This document shows, piece after piece, positions 42,348 through 55,057 of a DNA stretch of 64,000 bases. The DNA comes from Gossypium raimondii. Lineage: Eukaryota > Streptophyta > Magnoliopsida > Malvales > Malvaceae. The translations under genes were made by a program, and so were the position numbers. The stretch lies in NCBI RefSeq assembly GCF_025698545.1, contig NC_068576.1:48725890-48789889 (forward strand). The letters run 5' to 3'. The first letter of the stretch is position 1; each line of letters begins with the position of its first letter. The notes below the pieces were generated by a model. That model was not told the origin of the DNA, ran no database searches, and saw only the letters and a list, made by a program, of their open reading frames with translations.

Positions 42348-44215
42348 CTAATTCTTTCTCCATTCGAATTATCCTATTATTGAGTTCCTCGTTCAGCCTC
42401 TTATAAAATGAAATAAACTCTAAATATCAACATAATTTTTGCGTTAAGACTAATTATAGAAACAAAATAAATAGAAACAAAATTGTAGCACTTCTCATGT
42501 TATCACCGGTGGGAATTTTTTGTTCAATAGATGTCGCCTCATGTCTTTACTACTTTATTTATGGAAATATCACCATTTTGAACTTTCATCAAAATTTTGT
42601 AAATAGTAATAACTGAATTTGTTAAATATTTTCTATTTAGGATTAAATTGATAGAATGTATAAATATTTGAGGGTTAAATTTATTATTAGACTAATAAAA
42701 AGTTGACATCAACTTATTGTCACTTATCTAACGCAACTAATGAGAGAATGATCGAAATATTTAATTTTGAAGAGATTAATGAATAAATTTAAAAGAAAGA
42801 AGAGAAGAAAATTTAATAATCAAAATAAAACGAAAACAATAGTTCAAGACAAGCAGATTCGTTGAGCAAGAAGAAGGCTAACTCAAGCTTTAAGGTACAA
42901 TAAGCTAGAAAACCATAAAATACTTGTCATGCTTTAAAATGTACAATAAGCTACTGTATGGTTTAATAATTTTTATGTTTGTTTAAGTATACTTATATCG
43001 TAAATGGTTAATTTAAGCTCGTTTTAGATTTATCCATATTTTAAAAATATTTTATGGTATTTTTAGTTTGATATTTAATAATTGTTTATATTTTTATTTC
43101 ATTAAAGTTTTAAACATAGATAAATTAACATATTTTCTAACGCTTACATTATAATAAAAAATATTATTCTAGAATTAAATTACAAGAAGATAAAATATTG
43201 TGATTTCATTAAGCAATGTAATTGGAATGGTCAAACATTGTGATTTCATTAAGCAATGTAATTCCACTTTTGCTAGAAGCCTTTATTTAAATTTAAATGT
43301 AGGGACTAAATCTTGAATATTGTTAAACTACAGGGATTGATGGCCATATCAATGTAATAGGCAAAAGAATCTTGAGGAGACCTCTTTTTTGTTTGTTTGA
43401 AGTTGTCATGAATATTTAATATGATAGAAGAATAAGTATAATGTGATCTTACCATATTTGATCTCCATTTGAATTCTCATGTGTTCGGTTTTCTTTGTTG
43501 AAAATCAATTAACTTCGATTGGTAACAGTTCTTTTAGCTTAGAAAGGATTATGAACATAGAATTTTCCATTTATCATGTTTTTTTCTGCAGCAGCTTCGT
43601 GCAAAAAACGCAATCATATAATTAATTGAAAAGAACTATGAGTTTTTTAAAAACATAGGACTATGACTTTTGATTTTTTATTTCACATATGAAAAGAACT
43701 AATGTTATAAACAATGGGGTAATTTTTTTGACATTTTTGAAGGTTTTTATTTCACCAATTCGGGGTTATAAATAATTAATTTAATAAAGAGTATACCTTA
43801 TAATTAATTTTTGTTATCATGTTATCATAAAAGATAAAATAAAATATAAAATATAAAATATATGTTTTCTATTAAAATTGACTATTAAAATAAAATGTTA
43901 TTAGTGGATTATCATACAAGTATGTTAAACTCATTTTAATATTGGCTATTTTGACTTAAGAGAACAAGTGAGATGCTAGATTGAAGCAAATGATATTAGG
44001 CAATGAAATATTCTTAATAATAAAATTATATTAAAATTATTATTAAATATTATTAATAATTATATTAGTAATGTTATTAAATTATATATTATTTTATTAA
44101 ATTGTACTTAACAATAATTATGTTAAAATATAATTAAATTATTTATTTTATTTTTATTAAAAATATTTAACAATAATAGATATTAATATTTAATAACAAT
44201 AACCTACCTTTGAAC

Positions 44216-44575
44216 AACTCAAAACTTACATAACCTAAATAACCTACATAACTTACATAATACAAAACTCACATAACTTAAATCTCTTACACAACTTACA
44301 TAACCTTCATAATACATTTAACTTACATAACTTACATAATACATAATAACTTACAACTTACATAATACATTTAACTTACAACTTACATAATACATTTAAC
44401 TTACATAACTTACGTAATCCATCTTAACTTACATAATACATAATAACTTACAACTTACATAACATACATTACTTTGATAACTTACATAACTTACTTACAT
44501 AACTTACATAACTTACATAACTAACATTATACACAACTTACATAATACATTACTTACATAACTTAAAGCATAATA
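44216..44575. repeat. (CTTACATAA)n-like minisatellite
   Basis: Irregular reiteration of ACTTACATAA and AATACATTTA words over about 350 bp, immediately before the transposase remnant. It occupies space where coding exons of the transposase would be expected. Confidence 0.8.
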
Positions 44576-44660
44576 ATTGTTTAAAAATTTGATAAATATT
44601 CATCATTTAAAAATTGTTTATACTCTAACAAACTAAACATTTTTTTAACATAGTGAGTAC

Positions 44661-45483
44661 AAACAAATATTGAGATCTCGTTCGCGCTCCCGAAGAACAC
44701 AACATCGAGATATCAATAAGTTGTTTACAGAATCTTTTCATGAATGGTTAAGCCAAATGGTATGTAATTGGAGCTTTCACCGACAAATAATAATATTTGT
44801 TCAAAACATTTTTAATTACTCAGTTTACTTTCCATTCAATAGGTTTGGAGTGGGAAGAACGTCACCGACGAAGTTAAATGGCTTTCCCAAGGTCCAATCG
44901 GTGGTTAAAAGATATAGTCGTTCCTCATAAACGGATTCGATTTCATACAAAATATCGCGAGAGATTGAGGAGAACGCAAAATTGTGGAATAGTTGTTAAT
45001 TCCTCAATTACAAGTTATGCTAGTGCTAGGGACAATAATCTGTGGAGGAAATGTGGAATATTTTGGACTTCTTACTGACATAATTGAGTTGGATTACTAC
45101 GGCAAATGGAAAGTTGTCTTATTTCGAGGTGATTGGGCAGATGTTAATACTGCACGTGGAATCAAGCAAGATCAGTTTGGTTTCACAATGGTAAACTTCG
45201 CTCGATTGATTCACACAGGACAACAATTGATTGATGAGCCGTATGTATTTCCTTCTCAAGTCAAACAAGTTTTTTACTCAAAAGATCCAACTGATGAGGG
45301 TTGGTACGTTGTACTCCGTAACATCCCTAGAGACTTGTTTGACATGGGCAGTGGAAGTAGAGATGACATTGACGACAGAACACAAACTTTACCATTTCCA
45401 GAACAGAACTTAAACGAAAACATCCCTAGTACTAGTACACAATTTGGATAGGTCCGCCAGGATACGGATGAAGATATTTACGA
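44661..45483 (+). pseudogene. CACTA transposase (TNP2-like) C-terminal remnant
   Basis: A block encoding RSRSRSRRTQHRDINKLFTE (from about 44670) ends at a donor near 44759. The next block starts after TTCAATAG near 44842 (VWSGKNVTDEVKWLSQGP). It then needs frame changes to reach YRERLRRTQN and finally the DUF4216-type domain at 45040-45330 (VEYFGLLTDIIELDYYGKWK, VKQVFYSKDP). The frame ends at a stop at 45449-45451; the sequence after it to about 45483 resembles the usual tail. In intact plant CACTA elements this is the C-terminus of the large transposase. The catalytic domain is absent from the window, so this is a truncated, frameshifted remnant. Confidence 0.75.
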
Positions 45484-45617
45484 ATTATAATGTAGTAAGC
45501 TTTTACGATTATGTATGTATATATTTACGAATGATGATATTTCAACTATTTTATATGTGATATTATTGTTGTAATTGTATACTATGTTTTCAACTAATTT
45601 ATTTGTATTGCGATAAA

Positions 45618-47473
45618 ATGCCTAGAAGAAAAGTGCGATCGCACCGCATTGTTCAAGGTACTCCAAACTCAAGTGAAACAAACAAAGACTTGAACAACAG
45701 ATCGCTATTGGATCTTGAATGTTAGGTTACACGAGGAACCTATAGAAGATCAAAGTAATTTAACATTTAATTTACATGTGTGTTGACTTCTTCTTTGTTT
45801 TTTTAAATTTCAGATATTACAATACTTTTATTTTTCAGATGAAACGGTGGGACTCGGAGAGTTCGGACGACAAAGATCGAAGCGATTTATACGACCTAGA
45901 TCCAATCGAGCGTGTCCAAGTATCCAGTAATAGCTTTGGTCACTGTTGGATCGAAGCCCGCTTTTAGCAGGATACATGGGCATTCTAGCACGGAATGCAA
46001 ATATGTTGCCAATTAACTTCGAGTCATGGCATAAAGTGCCTGAGAGTAACAAGAACCAAGCTCTCGATAACATTAAGGTAACAAAACGTGTATGTCATTT
46101 ATAATACTTGGGTTTAAGTTTCATTTACATTTACTTTCTTAAATTGTGTTTTTTGTAGGCGAGATTTGCTCTAGAGGTCTCCGATGCTTATGTAAAGAAG
46201 GCATTGGGAAAAAGATGGAGAGACCATAAGAGCACTTTAAAGAAAAAATATTTTAAGACAAAAACAACACTCGACGAGAGATTACAAAATGTCCCACGGA
46301 ATCTTTGAGGTACCAGTGGGAAGAGGTCGTTAGATTTTGGACTTCGAAGAAAGGAGAGGTATGTGTAACTTATAAAATTTTGTAATTATGTTGGTGTATA
46401 GTATTTCCTAATTAACGTACTAATAATTTCATAATGTAGGATCGTGAAAAAGTTGGAAAACAAAGTCGGCAGCAACAAAAATTCACTCACACAGCTGGGT
46501 CGAAAAGTTTTGCGTGTGTAGCTCATGCAGAGGTATTTTGAATTTTTTAATATTGACAGATATTTAATACTTTCTATCAATTAATATTTTTACTATTGTA
46601 TTGTAGGAACTGTCGTCCGGTCAAAAAGTTGGACGACTTCAACTTTTTGACATTACACATAGGAAGAAAGATGGTAAACCTATGACTCTCAAGTCTGCAG
46701 AAATTATGGTACGTTTGCTTAATCTGATTTCACTTGTTTTAATTATTTATAGTGTTTACTTTCTAATTATTTATTTCATTTATTGTAATGCAAATATTGT
46801 TAAGTTATGTTGCATTCGGTTTTTTAATATATATTGCGTTCCTAACTATGTGATTTATTTTTTAGAAAAAATTGAAGGATAAAAAGGCAGAGTACGAAGC
46901 GATTGCTTCCAGTGATAGTTCTGTTCATATTGACGACATTGATAACCGAATTATCACTGAAGTTTTGGGTCCTGAAAGGTATGGTCGGGTTCGATTTCAA
47001 GGATCTTTTGTTAACCCATCCCAATATTTTGGATCTAGCTCGCAACAATATATGCCTTCGGGAGTCGAATAAGTCAAGTTCAGAGGTTAAGAGACCAGAT
47101 GGCTCAGATGCAAGCGACAACAGCTGAGCAAATTACACAACTTAAAGCGGAGGCAACATCGAGAGAAGCTGATGTTCAAAGAAGATATGAAGAACTCCAG
47201 CTACAACTTAAAGCAGATGCAGCAGCGAGAGAAGCTGAGGTTCAACGAAAGTATGAAGAACTCCAGCAGCAGCTTAGAGCAGATGCGGCAGCAAGAGAAG
47301 CAGAGGCGGCAGCGAGAGAAGTACAGGCTGCTAAGAGGGAAGCAGAGGCTAAAGCGAGGGAAGTAGAGGCTGCAGCGAGGGAAGCAGAGCAGCGTCAAAA
47401 GTTCGATGAACTCCAGCAGCAGCTTCAGAGTATGATGAAGATGTTTCAGCAGTCGCAACCGCCGCCGTCTTAG
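45618..47473 (+). pseudogene. CACTA second gene (Transposase_24/Ptta type) with coiled-coil tail, decayed
   Basis: Exon-like pieces run in order. MPRRKVRSHRIVQGTPNSSE starts at 45618 and stops early. A block ends NKNQALDNIK at 46077. The following pieces are 46159-46358 (ARFALEVSDAYVKKALGKRW), 46440-46532, 46607-46708 and 46866-47071 (IITEVLGPERYGRVRFQG). They match the plant En/Spm-type second protein (Pfam Transposase_24), which binds element ends in related systems (family knowledge). A one-base shift sits in the 46159 piece near 46306. A frame change near 47060 leads into the 47099-47473 frame, a strong coiled coil of repeated REAEAAAREV-type units ending QSQPPPS. Early stop, shift and frame change together mark it as a pseudogene. 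The last frame alone remains open for 124 codons. Confidence 0.7.
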
Positions 47474-47689
47474 ACTATCGTGTAAATATACTTCAAATTT
47501 TACTTTGAATTATCATTTTAACTTTTAACATTTTTGTACGAATAATACGAATTTTATAATATTTATTGATATTTATTATATTATTTGTTTAATATATAGA
47601 TTTATTACTTTTAATTTGGTTTAGATATGATTTTTTCGATTTGTTTTTTTGGGAGGGTGAAAATATATAAAATTTATTTTACAAATCGC

Positions 47690-48125
47690 CAAATTTAGTG
47701 GCGTTTTTAAAAAAACGCCACTAAAGGTGTTAGTCTTTAGCGGCGTTTTTTGGTATAAGCGCCGCTATAGACTAGGGTCTTTATGGCGTTTTGGTAAAAG
47801 CGCTATAGATCGTGGTCTTTAGTGGCGTTTGTGACCAAGCGCGCTATAGATCAGGTCTATTATGGCGTTTGTGGGAAAAGCGCCGCTAAAGACCCTGATC
47901 TATAGCGGCGTTTCGGTCACAAACGCCACTAAAGACCCTGATCTATAGCGGCACTTTTACCAAAAACGCCGCTAAAGACCCTAGTCTATAGCGGCGCTTA
48001 TACCAAAAACGCCGCTAAAGGTATTACTCTTTAGCGGCGCTTCTACTAAAGCGCCGGTAAAGCTCTTACTCTTCAGCGGTGTTTGTGATATAAGCGCCGC
48101 TAAAAGTTTCTGCGGCGCTTTTTCC
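47690..48125. repeat. CACTA right subterminal palindromic repeat array
   Basis: Eight or more units of TTTAGCGGCG...GCGCCGCTAAAG type in the 430 bp before the right terminus, in both orientations. They are the counterpart of the array at 38880-39500. Confidence 0.9.
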
Positions 48126-48143
48126 TATTTTGGTGTAGTATTA

Positions 48144-49137
48144 TTAAAAACAGACTATTCGAGGAACTATCAAATAGAATTAAACCATTACAGAAAAACG
48201 GATAACAAATTGGGACTGACTGAAAACTTTCACATAATGAAACTTAAAGATGTGCACATACAATTATACCTAAGGCAACAAATGCCACTAACGCAACTCA
48301 AACCTAAATCACACCTAAGACAATGAATACCCTTATCCATCTAGCCATCATATAGGTTTCAACATCTTTATCAAATTTAGTTCTAGATTTTGGTAGAATG
48401 TTTATTTTCTCTATTAAAAAAAGGTTTAAATGTTAGTCAGTTTGGTTAAAACAAAAATCTTTTTGCTCCATAATTCACCGTAGGAAACAAAAGGAGTGGT
48501 AATATTTTATTACCTTAAAACACCATTAGTTTATCCAAAATAGAAAAGATTATGTTCTCATATTCTTATCCAGGCATATATTACTAAGTCAAAGTTAGGA
48601 ACTATTCTACTAATCCTCCCATAAAGATAGCAACAAAACTACAATAAAAAACAAATATCAAAACTATATATTAATTTTAATCGAATATGCAATATTATAC
48701 ATAAACTTTGATTTGGTGTAATTTTATATATAAAATTTTTAATTTTCATAAATCACTAACAACATTACTGAATTAACACAAATTTATGTTGATATATTAC
48801 ATACACAAACAACTATATTAATCTAATATGAAAATAAATGTATGTATTTATTTCTTTAAATATACAATTGAATCAAAATAAAAGTTCACGTATCAAATTA
48901 CATATTCGACCAAAATTAATGTATAAATATGAAATTTATCCAAAAAAACCCTATAAATACATAGGAAGAAAAAGTATATTTTCAGTTTCGTTTCCATTGG
49001 GGAGTTTACCCGTAAAAGTTCTAGTAGGATTCCACAATTAATTATCTTCATAAATTTCGGCATTCCATTTATTTTGAAATGCTTAATTTGTTTCACTATA
49101 TATATATAAGGGAAATGATATTTTGTTCGGGTTAGTA
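48144..49137 (+). promoter_or_regulatory. Intergenic and NAC-like gene promoter
   Basis: AT-rich sequence with no gene up to the NAC-like start codon. A TATA box, CACTATATATATATAAG, lies at about 49094-49110, some 30-40 bp before the ATG at 49138. The 5' UTR would therefore be very short. Confidence 0.5.
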
Positions 49138-50883
49138 ATGGAAGATCAAGTGGCTGGAAATGAAGATTATGGTGATAAATTGCCAGTCGGGTTTAGGTTT
49201 TTGCCGACAGACGTTGAGTTCGTGACTCATTATTTGATAAACAAAGTGATTTATAACCCTTTTTCATCTTTCATTTTTCAAGAAATCAACGCCACTGAGC
49301 TTTATACCAAATCTCCCAAGAATTCAGGTAGTTCTTTTCTTTGTATTCTGATTTCATTTCTCTGCGTCTAAACAAGAAATCACATTTGTTTTTTCTGTTT
49401 TAGATGAACCAAATGATGAGATCAAAACCTGGACGTGTGGCCGGGCAATGCATCATCGGTGGGAAATTCTTATGCCTAAATGAATTAATGAAAGAAGAGA
49501 TGTAATATACTTTTGTCAAAGAAAATGTTATAATATTGTGTAGTGAGAAAAGTATTACTTAGCGGAAGTCAACAAAAACAAATTTAGGTAGGGTTTCACT
49601 ATTTTAATAACCTATATTTTTATAATTTTTAAAAAATTATTTTTTTATTTTTAGTGGTTAAGGTGTAATTTTATCTTTATTAATTTAAAATTTTAAAATT
49701 TTAAAAAACATAAATAAATAAATAAATAATTCATTTTACGGGACCGGGCCCTGCTAGCTTCCACACTACGTCTACGCCCAAATATATTAAAGCAAATATG
49801 AACATAAATAATGTATATATATATATATGTAGCTGAGCAAATAATGTATATATTTATCAATGCTTTTATTTTTTACATTTATAATTCATTTCATTATTAT
49901 TTTTTTCCCTTTGGCAGTCCAATTCTGTAATGGAGAAAGAGAGTGGTTCTTTTTCATTTACATGGATATGAACATTGATAATATGCATAACAAAGCAATT
50001 GAAAAAGGTGGAGATGAATTAGGTTTTTGGCAATCAATGGGTGATAGGAAATGTGTGAAGGACACCAATGGAAATACATTAGCCACCAAGATTACTTTTC
50101 TTTATTTTTCGGGATCTCCTTCCCATAGAAAGAAAACACATTGGAGAATCGATGAATTTCGACTACCCATTCAATTCTACACTCTACATAATTCTAAGGT
50201 ACCATTATTTTTATTTAAGATAATTAAATATATATATATATATATATATTCATGTATTTATCAATAAATTTATTACTACCCATCCAATTATCGCTCTACA
50301 TAATCCTAAGGTACCATTATTTATATCTAAGATTAATCAAATATATATATTCATGTATTTGGATCATGTTTTGTAATGCAAAGTGTTATAATTATGTTTA
50401 GAGGTAATTTATATGTTTAATTTACTTTAATAATTTATACTTAGTGTTTTATTGAGTTGGTGTTGCGGTTAATCGGATATCAACTCAATTATAAAATTAT
50501 TAAAATATTCTTTCATATACATTAAGTTATATTTTTATAAGTATATTTTTATTTTTATATAATAAATCAATAAAATTTTATTATAATGATATTTGAACTC
50601 AAAACGCGATATTTGATAAACAATTAATTTTACCATTTAATTAAGGTATCGATTAATTTTATATAAATTTTATAAATATATTTGTTATTTTACAAACATT
50701 TATTTTCAAACGTTTTGAGCCCTCGAATGTCTATTTTACCCAATTAATCATTTTTACAATAATATAATATCTAGGGATTTAAATGATTATCTAGTTTTAA
50801 GGTTTCTTATATTGTTTCCTAACTAAAATTAATTATATGCCCCATGTATTATTATTTTTATAAATATTATTTTTCTCATTGTT

Positions 50884-50917
<34 letters not shown>

Positions 50918-51067
50918 ACTTCACATTAAAGTAAAACGTATTTCTCTTTATTTATTTTTCAGAAAATAGAAGGAAATAACTTCACAAAGGTTTGTAATTC
51001 TTCTTTTTAACAGGAGAAGTGGGCTGCTGGGAGACTTACACGAGGCAGAGACTACACTAGTTTTTAA
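49138..51067 (+). CDS. Short NAC-domain protein
   Basis: Best model has exons 49138-49327, 49918-50198, 50963-50989 and 51014-51067, giving 183 aa with matching phases. NAC subdomain A is clear (LPVGFRFLPTDVEFVTHYL, residues 15-33). Later parts are recognisable but diverged: GEREWFFFIY, GFWQSMGDRK, ATKITFLYFSGSPSHRKKTH and WRIDEFRLP, in place of the usual EWYFF, GYWKATG, LVFYxG and WVMHEYRL. The last exons encode KIEGNNFTKEKWAAGRLTRG and a stop, so there is no long activation domain. NAC proteins are plant transcription factors that bind DNA as dimers. One this short could act by dimerising, or could be a decaying paralogue. The 9-codon exon is inferred only from splice sites and phase. An ATG just upstream in frame is absent; this start gives the canonical N-terminus. 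Confidence 0.65.
50163..50360. repeat. Diverged ~113-bp tandem duplication across the NAC exon 2 donor
   Basis: 50163-50260 (CTACCCATTCAATTCTACAC, splice donor AAG/GTACCATT, TA-rich run, TTCATGTATTT) is repeated at 50276-50360 with several changes. It duplicates the exon end and its donor inside the intron. Confidence 0.8.
50886..50914. repeat. (TA)n microsatellite
   Basis: About fourteen TA units in the NAC intron, just before the small third exon at 50963. A similar shorter run lies at about 50227-50249. Confidence 0.85.
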
Positions 51068-53602
51068 AAGCTCGTATTCGGGTTTAGATTTTTTTAGAAT
51101 TAAATCCTTTTGGATTCGGGTTTTTTTGGTTGGATCTATTACAGATTTAAAATTTTTTGAGTTAGGGTTCTTTCGGATTTAAATTCGAGCACAGATTTTT
51201 TAAATTTGGGTTCGGATCAAACGAGACAAACTTTGATGGATTCAAATAATTTTAAGTTTTACAAGTTATAAATATTTTAATTTCGAATGTAATAATTAAT
51301 TTTACTTTTATGTGATGACAATATAAATCAAATTTGCCTTTTAAAATGATTAAAGTGCTTATTGTATATGATATAATATGAATTAACAAAAATATATTTT
51401 ATTTTTATTATTATATTGACAATTGAATTCTTTTTATTTTTATTATTAAACTTATAAACTTAATACTCGTATTCTAAAATATTTATTCAAAGCTCAAATC
51501 TTATTAATATACTTATTATTACCTAAACACAAAATAAATTAATTATAGCACAAAATTTCAAGTAAAATAACTAAAACTTAAACCCAAAACTCAAATATAA
51601 TTTATAAAAGTTAAAGCCCAATTCAAAATCTAATTTAATAAAAATAATATTTTATTAATATATATAATTTGTAATAATATTTTATGTTTTGCTAGTTCTA
51701 ATTATAAAAAATGTACTTTAATATACTAAATTACACATAACTATTGAGGCTATATCTTTTATAATAATCTATAATATAATAATAGTTATATATAGAGATT
51801 AATACTTATAAAATATATTATTTTATTATATAATACTATATCACATACTATTATAGTAGAGTAGTACATAATATATTAATTATTATAATATATTATTGTT
51901 CATTATTATATTGGTTGAAATATGTTTTAAGTCCCTATATTTTTCTTACATTTGAACGTTAGCCTTTCTACTATATTATATAAATAGTATATAATATATT
52001 AATAGTTTATATGTATACATCAATGATTTATTCATTATAATATCATGTAATACTATATCTTATATAATCTAGATTGTTTTTTTATCCATTTATGTTAACT
52101 GCATTAACGAGAGAGTGACATGATAATTAAAAATCAGTATAATAACAAATTTATCTCTCAACATTTACATATTATATCGATTTAGTCTTAATTTTAAAAA
52201 TTAACCCTTAAAATTTCGAATGGTCTCGTTATTATACTAATTCTAAAAATTCAAAGAAATATATAAAATACATAAATATTTTTAAAAACTAAAATTAAAA
52301 ATTATATAAAAGTAAAAAAATGATTATTGACAAGAAATAATAATATATAAAATTGAAAAATATATAAAAACACATGAATATTTTTTAAAATATAATAATA
52401 AATTTAGATTTTATATTAATATTAATATTAAATAAATAAATAAAAACCCTCCGCCTCCGCCTCCCCCTCTCCCTCCCCCAACCACCGTCATCAGATAGTG
52501 TACCCAATTAAGCTATTTGAATTATGATGAATATCCAATTGAGTCTCTTAAATTCATTTTTCTGTTAAAGTCCCTGATAAGTACTGAAATGACAAGTTGA
52601 AGGGTTCAATTTAGTGCATTTGGTGACGAGTGGTTTAATTGATTTTTTTTTTAAAATTATTTTCAGAGATCTCATTTGGCATTTTAGTATCCTTTTATTT
52701 TTCTTTATTTCTTAACCATTATGAAATGATGGCCAAATTATTGTTTTGATATTTCTATTAAGCTTATTTAGTCTTTATATTTTAACTTGACATGATTTGG
52801 CTCTCTACTTTTGAATGACATTAGTTAGTCTAAATTAGTAATATTTTTAGTTGTTCCTGTTGAAATGTTGACGTGAGTTTTTTAAAAGCATCTTTCCAAC
52901 AAAAAAATATCTATCTCGACATGATAAATTAAAATGGATATTTTTAAAAGAAATTAGACCTCAACAATTTAATTGAAATAATTAAAGGTGGCAATTACTT
53001 GGACTAAACTAATGACACTATAAAAATACAATAACTAGATTAATCATGTTTTGACTTAAAAATCTATGCTTAGCACAATTTTTGTCATTTGATATAATAA
53101 AGAGTTTGATAATATCTCTAAAAATAATTTAACGAAACATAAAAGAATAAATTCTTAAAAGTAAAAATATGAGACTAAATTTTAAATAAAGAGAGATATA
53201 TTCTTTTAAAAAGTAACCCAAAACAAAACGGTGCCAACCATACTATATTCTCTTTAATTAAGAGATTGTGATTTAAAAAATTTGAGTTGATTACATAAGG
53301 AAGGAGGAAGACATTCAAAACCCGACGTGCCTAATACCAAAAATAAACATTATTGTGCCCATCAGGGCGATTACTTATAAGTACTAACAAAGTAATATAA
53401 TACAAATTTGTTTAATGAGTATTATGAAAGATTGTTATGGTAGTTCAAATGTTTTGTTCACCTATAGGTCCATGAATAGTTAAAATGGTCCGACATTTAT
53501 AGTTAAATAATAATTAGTGCGAGTCTAGACACAATGATTAAAATGTTTGTTACAATTCAATTCATGGAGACAATGACAATAAACATTAATTTAAAGCCAG
53601 AG
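51068..53602. other. Gene-free AT-rich intergenic region
   Basis: At 51075-51230 there is a short-period repeat of TTCGGGTTTAGATTTTTT-like words. At 52445-52480 a polypyrimidine CCCTCCGCCTCCGCCTCCCC tract is present. The rest is AT-rich with no gene, RNA or element whose ends I can support. Confidence 0.5.
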
Positions 53603-55057
53603 TTAAATCTGGTCAATGAAGCCTTTAAAATTTTTGAAAGAAGACCCACCTTCAGCCACACTTTTTCTAGCAACTCCCTTGAGTTGAAATGAATTTGCTT
53701 TGATTTCATCAGAAGAGAGCAGTGTATTGATCTTGGAACTCAGTTCATTCCTTGTAATAATCCCATTTTCATCTTTTTCCAATCCAAGACCAATCTTCCA
53801 AACATCACAGATATAGGTTCGGTTATGGAACTGATCCGCAAAGTATGGCCAGCAAAGAAAAGGAACCCCAATTGTTAGACCTTCCATGGTGGAATTCCAA
53901 CCGCAGTGGCTCAGGAAACAAGACACACTAGGGTGAGCCAACACCTTTTCCTGAGGCGCCCACTGCACCAATTTGGCACGATCCGCCACTCTCTCCATGA
54001 AACCTTTAGGGAATTCCGCTGTTGAACCGTCAGTCATGTTGGACCTCACCACCCATAAAAATGGGAGAGCAGTGAGTTCAAGGCCGAGTGCGAGTTCACC
54101 CACTTGGTTTGGACTCAACATGGTTGTGCTTCCCAATGCTACGTAAATGACGGAGCCTGGGGTTTGTTTATCGAGCCAGGTTAAGCAAGTAGAGTCTTCA
54201 GGCCATAAATTTCCAGCAAAGGTTTCGAAATGATTGGTTGTTGAAAAAGGGCCAATGGGTAAGGCTTTGGGGATCAATTTCATGGCAGATGGATCGAGCT
54301 CATGAAATGAGTTGCAAAGAATCTGTTCTGCAAATTTGAAAGTTTTGGCAGCGGTTGAAACATATGCAAATAGAAGTTTCTGCATCACTGGGTCGTCACT
54401 GCAACTCCATGACAGCTCACTGCGACTCCATGATGGGATATCTTCTGAAAGTGTGATCGGTTCATCTGTTTTCAGTGTTCCTACAATAAAGGACAGGTTC
54501 AGTCTATCAATCAATGTCTAAATATATGAACTGTCACAGATAGTCAAACTCTTACCATCACTATCTAAAATTCCAGCTTCAACAAGCTTTGGAACATGCA
54601 GTGCCAGTGCCATAGATGCCGGTCCAGAGAGAAGCACCGCCGCTCGTTTGATTCCCATTTTCTCCGCCACTTCAAGCGCCCATCCGGCCGCCGTATCAGC
54701 CAAAACACAACTGATTTTCTCATCACCGTTACTCCTACTATTAATATTCTCGATCAACTTCATGAAATGACCAGGCATAACTCTCTGCATACTTTCCGTC
54801 ATCTTAACGTAATCCCGTCGATCATCGTCAGCTTCCAATCCATCAGGGATCGAAACTAAGCTTATCGGCGGCCTCTGGTCTTCTTCCAAAGCTTTCGCCG
54901 GTAAGGAAGCCATCACTTTTTCGTGAATGAATTCGGTGTTAACTAACGTCACTTTCACTCCATGAGCGGCGATTTGGAGTGATAACTTCATGAGAGGAGC
55001 TAAATGGCCTTGTGCTGCGTGGGGTATCACTATTACATGTCCTCGCCTGACCGCCAT
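53603..55057 (-). CDS. UDP-glycosyltransferase, UGT83A1-like
   Basis: Two exons, 55057-54556 and 54480-53603, joined in phase after ...AGILDSDG, giving 459 aa. The N-terminal domain has the catalytic His in PHAAQGHLAPL (His18) and its probable Asp partner in CVLADTAAGWAL (Asp121). The plant secondary-product PSPG box spans about residues 341-384, from WAPQEKVLAHPSVSCF through HCGWNSTMEG to PYFADQ, with its final Asp-Gln present. Such cytosolic family 1 enzymes transfer sugar, usually glucose from UDP-glucose, to hormones or secondary metabolites. The acceptor cannot be read from sequence. Intron position, length and the CDVWKIGLGLE segment fit the UGT83A1 group. The frame is intact, so the enzyme is probably functional. 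Confidence 0.93.

Larger units (their letters stand above)
38865..48140 (+). mobile_element. CACTA (CMC/EnSpm) element, 9276 bp, decayed
   Basis: The left end CACTACACCAAAACAGG (38865-38881) pairs with a right end whose reverse complement reads TACTACACCAAAATAGG, 15 of 17 matches. TTA is present on both sides (38862-38864 and 48141-48143), the expected 3-bp target duplication. Both subterminal regions carry many palindromic GCGGCGTTTT...AAAGCGCCGC units. The interior keeps a transposase C-terminal remnant (44661-45483) and a second decayed gene (45618-47473), both on the plus strand. The segment 42400-44600, where the catalytic part of the transposase should lie, is AT-rich and non-coding. 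The outermost right base is A where G is expected, so that terminus may be defective. Confidence 0.9.

Noticed and set aside
47201..47458. Minus-strand Leu/Cys/Phe-rich 85-codon frame
   Set aside because: It is the antisense shadow of the repeated Glu/Ala/Arg coiled-coil frame.
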